The notes under the pieces were generated by a model that saw only the letters and a list, made by a program, of their open reading frames with translations, did not search any database and was not told the DNA's origin. 64,000 nt of DNA from Bradyrhizobium sp. (GTDB lineage: Bacteria > Pseudomonadota > Alphaproteobacteria > Rhizobiales > Xanthobacteraceae): assembly GCF_022844465.1 (NCBI RefSeq), contig NZ_JALHLP010000008.1, positions 104,992-168,991 on the forward strand. The letters are read 5' to 3'. Both the position numbers and the translations under genes were made by a program. Every line of letters begins with the position of its first letter. Position 1 is the first letter of the stretch. Positions 61,763-64,000 of the stretch are shown here, piece by piece.

Positions 61763-63061
61763 CTAGCCGGAAACCCGGACGGGGTCCACCAGCACAACCC
61801 TGACGTCGTTGACGTTGGTCAGCGTCGGACCGGTCAGCAGCAGATCGCCGGTGGCGGCAAAGAACGCGGTGGCGTCGTTGTTGGCGAGAAAGGCCGCGGC
61901 GTCGAGGCCGAGCGATTTCATCTTCGCAAATGTCGTCTGGTCGATCAGGGCGCCGGCCGGGTCAGCCGCGCTGCCGGCGCCGCCGTCGGCGCCATCGGTA
62001 TCCGCAGCCAGCGCCGCGATCCCCGGGGTTTCCTTCAAGAGATCCGCGAGCGCCAGCGCATATTCCTGGTTGGGGCCGCCGCGGCCGTTGCCGCGCACGG
62101 TCACCGTGAGTTCGCCGCCGGACAGGATCGCAATGCGCTGGCCTTCGCGGTGCGCCTTCAGCGCCAGCCGCGCATGATCGGCGGCAACCTCGCGCGCCTC
62201 GCCCTCGAGATCGGCGCCGAGATCGACGATCTGGTATCCCGCATCGCGTGCGACCTTGGCCGCGGCGGCCAGCGAAGCCTTCGGCCGGGCGATGATCTCG
62301 AACTGCGCGCGGGCGAAGGCGGGATCGCCGGGCTTGCAGCTCTCGTTGCGGGGATCGTCCAGCGCGCGGCGGACGGCGTCATCGATCGCAAGGTCGTATT
62401 TGGCGACCAGCGCGCGGGCGTCGGCCAGCGTCGAGGGATCCGGCACCGTCGGTCCGGATGCAATCGCGGAAGCATCGTCACGCGGCACGTCCGAGATCGC
62501 CAGCGTGACGATTTCGGCGCGTTGGCCGGCCCGGGCCAGCCGGCCGCCCTTGATCCGCGACAGATGCTTGCGGACGATGTTGATCTCGCCGATCGGTGCG
62601 CCCGAACGCAAAAGCGCGCGGGTCACCTGCTGCTTCTGCGCGAACGAAACCCCTTCGACCGGCGCGGTCCAGTTGGCGGAGCCGCCGCCGGACAGCAGCA
62701 CCAGGAGCAGGTCGTCCGCGCTCGCCTCGGAGGCGAGACGCAGGGTGTCGTCGGCGGCTTTCAGCCCGGCCTCGTCGGGCACGGGATGGCCGGCCTCGAT
62801 CACCTTGATCCGCCGTGTCGGCACGCCATGGCCGTGCCGGGTGGTGGCGATGCCGGTCAGCCGCGCCGGGTCGAGCGTCAGCGCGTCGAGGTAATGCCGT
62901 TCGGCCGCCGCCGCCATGGCCGCGGCCCCCTTGCCGGCGGCGAGGCAGATCACGCGGCCTTTCGGCGCCGGGCGCAAATGCGCCGACAGCACGACGTCGG
63001 GATGCGCGGCCGCGACGGCGGCGTCGAAGATCGCGCGCAACAGGGGACGGCGGTCGGTCAT
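61763..63061 (-). CDS. Glycerate 2-kinase (MOFRL family)
   Basis: Kinase of 432 aa of the GckA/TtuD type, phosphorylating D-glycerate to 2-phosphoglycerate. The N-terminal DUF4147 domain (about 1-240) carries CLAAGKGAAAM (about 39-49), LVLLSGGGSANW (about 119-130) and SDVPRDDASAIASGPTVPD (about 196-214), and the MOFRL domain follows (about 300-425) with LSGGELTVTVRGNGRGGPNQEYALA. Length fits. The gene is alone on the minus strand, upstream of an intergenic repeat; an ABC transporter gene with a terminator lies upstream. Confidence 0.93.
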   Translation of the reverse strand: MTDRRPLLRAIFDAAVAAAHPDVVLSAHLRPAPKGRVICLAAGKGAAAMAAAAERHYLDALTLDPARLTGIATTRHGHGVPTRRIKVIEAGHPVPDEAGLKAADDTLRLASEASADDLLLVLLSGGGSANWTAPVEGVSFAQKQQVTRALLRSGAPIGEINIVRKHLSRIKGGRLARAGQRAEIVTLAISDVPRDDASAIASGPTVPDPSTLADARALVAKYDLAIDDAVRRALDDPRNESCKPGDPAFARAQFEIIARPKASLAAAAKVARDAGYQIVDLGADLEGEAREVAADHARLALKAHREGQRIAILSGGELTVTVRGNGRGGPNQEYALALADLLKETPGIAALAADTDGADGGAGSAADPAGALIDQTTFAKMKSLGLDAAAFLANNDATAFFAATGDLLLTGPTLTNVNDVRVVLVDPVRVSG

Positions 63062-63133
63062 GTCTGCACCAGATTTGCGTCGCAGGACGCCTGCAAGCGC
63101 GATGGGGACGCGCGTTTATCCATCCAATCGTCG

Positions 63134-63166
63134 CAAAAGAAAACCCCCGCGGGATGCCCGCGGGGG
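63134..63166 (-). terminator. Rho-independent terminator of the substrate-binding protein gene
   Basis: On the minus strand a 10-bp GC-rich stem (63157-63166 against 63144-63153) with a CAT loop is followed by TTTTCTTTT (63135-63143). It lies 45 bp after the stop of the ABC substrate-binding protein gene. It is the most canonical terminator in the window. Confidence 0.9.
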
Positions 63167-63211
63167 CGGATTCTTCCGGCCCATGAAAGGGGCCAGCGGA
63201 TCAAGAAAGGG

Positions 63212-64000
63212 CTAGCCGCCGACGTCGCCGGAAAGCACTTCGCCGAAGCGTTCCCAGGTTTCGCCCTTGAACTTCATCAGCTGCATCTGCGAGATCGGGG
63301 CAAAGTCGGTCGCCGAGGTGTTGACCTTGATGCCGGGCAACAGGCCGCCGAGTTCGAGATCCTTGATGCTGGCCGCCTGCTTCATGACGTTGGCGCGGGT
63401 AAGGTCGTCGCCGCACGCCTTCAGCACATGCACGAGGCCCTGGGCGACGGTATAGCCGTACATGACCGAGGCGTCGGAGCGGTTGGCTTCCGGATAGTAC
63501 TTGTCCAGGAACTTGTTCCACTCGATCATCCCGGCGTCCTTCTCCCACTGCTTGTCGGTGGCATCCTTGAGGTATGCGGAGGAGATGATGTCCTGCGAGT
63601 TCTCGAACCCGGCCGGCTTCATCACGCTGCCGACCGAAGCCGAGACGTTGTTGAGGAAGTGCATCGGCTTCCAGCCGATCTCGCTCATCTTCTTGATCGA
63701 CTGCGCCGCGAATTTCGGCGTGGTGACGTTGAAGAACACGTCGGCGTTCAGTGACTTCAGCTTGACGATGTTCGAGTCGATGGTCGGCTGCGAGACTTCG
63801 TAGCTCTCTTCGGCAATGATCATCGACGCGGCCTTGGCGCCGAGCCCGTCCTTCAGGCCCTTCAAGTAGTCCTTGCCGTAATCGTCGTTCTGGTAGAGCA
63901 CCGCGATCTTGGCGTCCGGCTTGTTCTTCAGGATGTACTTGGCATAGATCGCCGCTTCGCTCTGGTAGTTGGGCTGCCAGCCCATCGTCCAGGGGAATTC
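63212..64000 (-). CDS. ABC transporter substrate-binding protein, branched-chain amino acid type, 5' end outside window
   Basis: The C-terminal 262 residues of a LivK-type periplasmic binding protein. The frame is open to the right edge. KIAVLYQNDDYGKDYLKGLKDGLG (about 31-54 from the edge) and DVFFNVTTPKFAAQSIKKM (about 86-104) are typical lobe sequences, and AQGLVHVLKACGDDLTRANVMKQA is the C-terminal helix. The signal peptide and first lobe are missing. The Lys-rich composition is unlike the high-Arg neighbours but normal for periplasmic receptors of this class. Confidence 0.9.
   Translation of the reverse strand, partial: EFPWTMGWQPNYQSEAAIYAKYILKNKPDAKIAVLYQNDDYGKDYLKGLKDGLGAKAASMIIAEESYEVSQPTIDSNIVKLKSLNADVFFNVTTPKFAAQSIKKMSEIGWKPMHFLNNVSASVGSVMKPAGFENSQDIISSAYLKDATDKQWEKDAGMIEWNKFLDKYYPEANRSDASVMYGYTVAQGLVHVLKACGDDLTRANVMKQAASIKDLELGGLLPGIKVNTSATDFAPISQMQLMKFKGETWERFGEVLSGDVGG

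Noticed and set aside
61757..63754. Long plus-strand frame across the glycerate kinase and the last gene
   Set aside because: It covers two minus-strand genes and their intergenic terminator, so it cannot be a real gene.

Overview
The window looks like a chromosomal stretch from a high-GC alphaproteobacterium of the Bradyrhizobium/Rhodopseudomonas type. The evidence is the gene content (many acyl-CoA dehydrogenases, AMP-forming CoA ligases, TRAP and branched-chain-amino-acid-type transporters), an MbfA-type membrane ferritin with an Irr/ICE-like box, and many intergenic palindromic repeats. I see no rRNA, tRNA, CRISPR array, transposase, integrase or phage gene. Both ends cut genes: an amidase on the left and an ABC substrate-binding protein on the right.

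Layout. 1-2.1 kb: end of an amidase and oligopeptide ABC operon. 2.1-5.8 kb: small hypothetical gene and a type I secretion ABC/HlyD pair without substrate or TolC. 6.0-10 kb: a PncC/CinA-like amidase, a tightly coupled trio of two paralogous amidohydrolases plus a Rieske protein, and a DedA-like membrane protein. 10-13.7 kb: tricarballylate utilisation (tcuB, tcuA) with a LysR regulator. 13.8-23.8 kb: DUF1127 protein, acetyltransferase, crotonase, SDR, GST-like protein, AidB-like acyl-CoA dehydrogenase, Zn alcohol dehydrogenase, SnoaL-like protein, amidase and mbfA.

23.8-38.1 kb is a large beta-oxidation-like region: epoxide-hydrolase-like protein, two CoA ligases, thiolase, TetR regulator, HSD10-like SDR, two crotonases, three acyl-CoA dehydrogenases (two being a tandem duplication) and a nitroreductase-like protein. 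Together these could activate and chain-shorten an organic acid. The substrate cannot be read from the sequence.

38.4-48.5 kb is mixed: a membrane cyclic-nucleotide-binding-like protein, a stand-alone DUF6537-like protein, a membrane-anchored TAXI protein, DUF3307, a YkgJ-type cysteine-cluster protein, a YafY/WYL regulator facing a small ORF and a GST, a PNPOx-fold protein with a divergent LysR, and two hotdog thioesterases around a TetR gene that has a near-textbook operator.

48.5-61.6 kb reads as an aromatic-acid locus: pobA divergent from a TRAP transporter, DUF3237, a feruloyl-CoA-synthetase-like ligase, a 4-hydroxybenzoyl-CoA-type thioesterase and a branched-chain-type ABC transporter (with a permease-ATPase fusion) divergent from a MarR regulator. 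A plausible scheme is uptake of hydroxycinnamates or 4-hydroxybenzoate, CoA activation, release of 4-hydroxybenzoate, then hydroxylation to protocatechuate. The window ends with a glycerate 2-kinase and another ABC substrate-binding protein.

The most noteworthy items are the amidohydrolase/amidohydrolase/Rieske trio, the pair of near-identical 23-bp palindromes beside the WYL regulator, the ICE box that decides the mbfA start, the LivM-LivG fusion, the tandem acyl-CoA dehydrogenases and several intergenic repeat families, some of which encode the tails of proteins. I found no clearly new defence or mobile system; the trio and the beta-oxidation region are the best candidates for undescribed biology.
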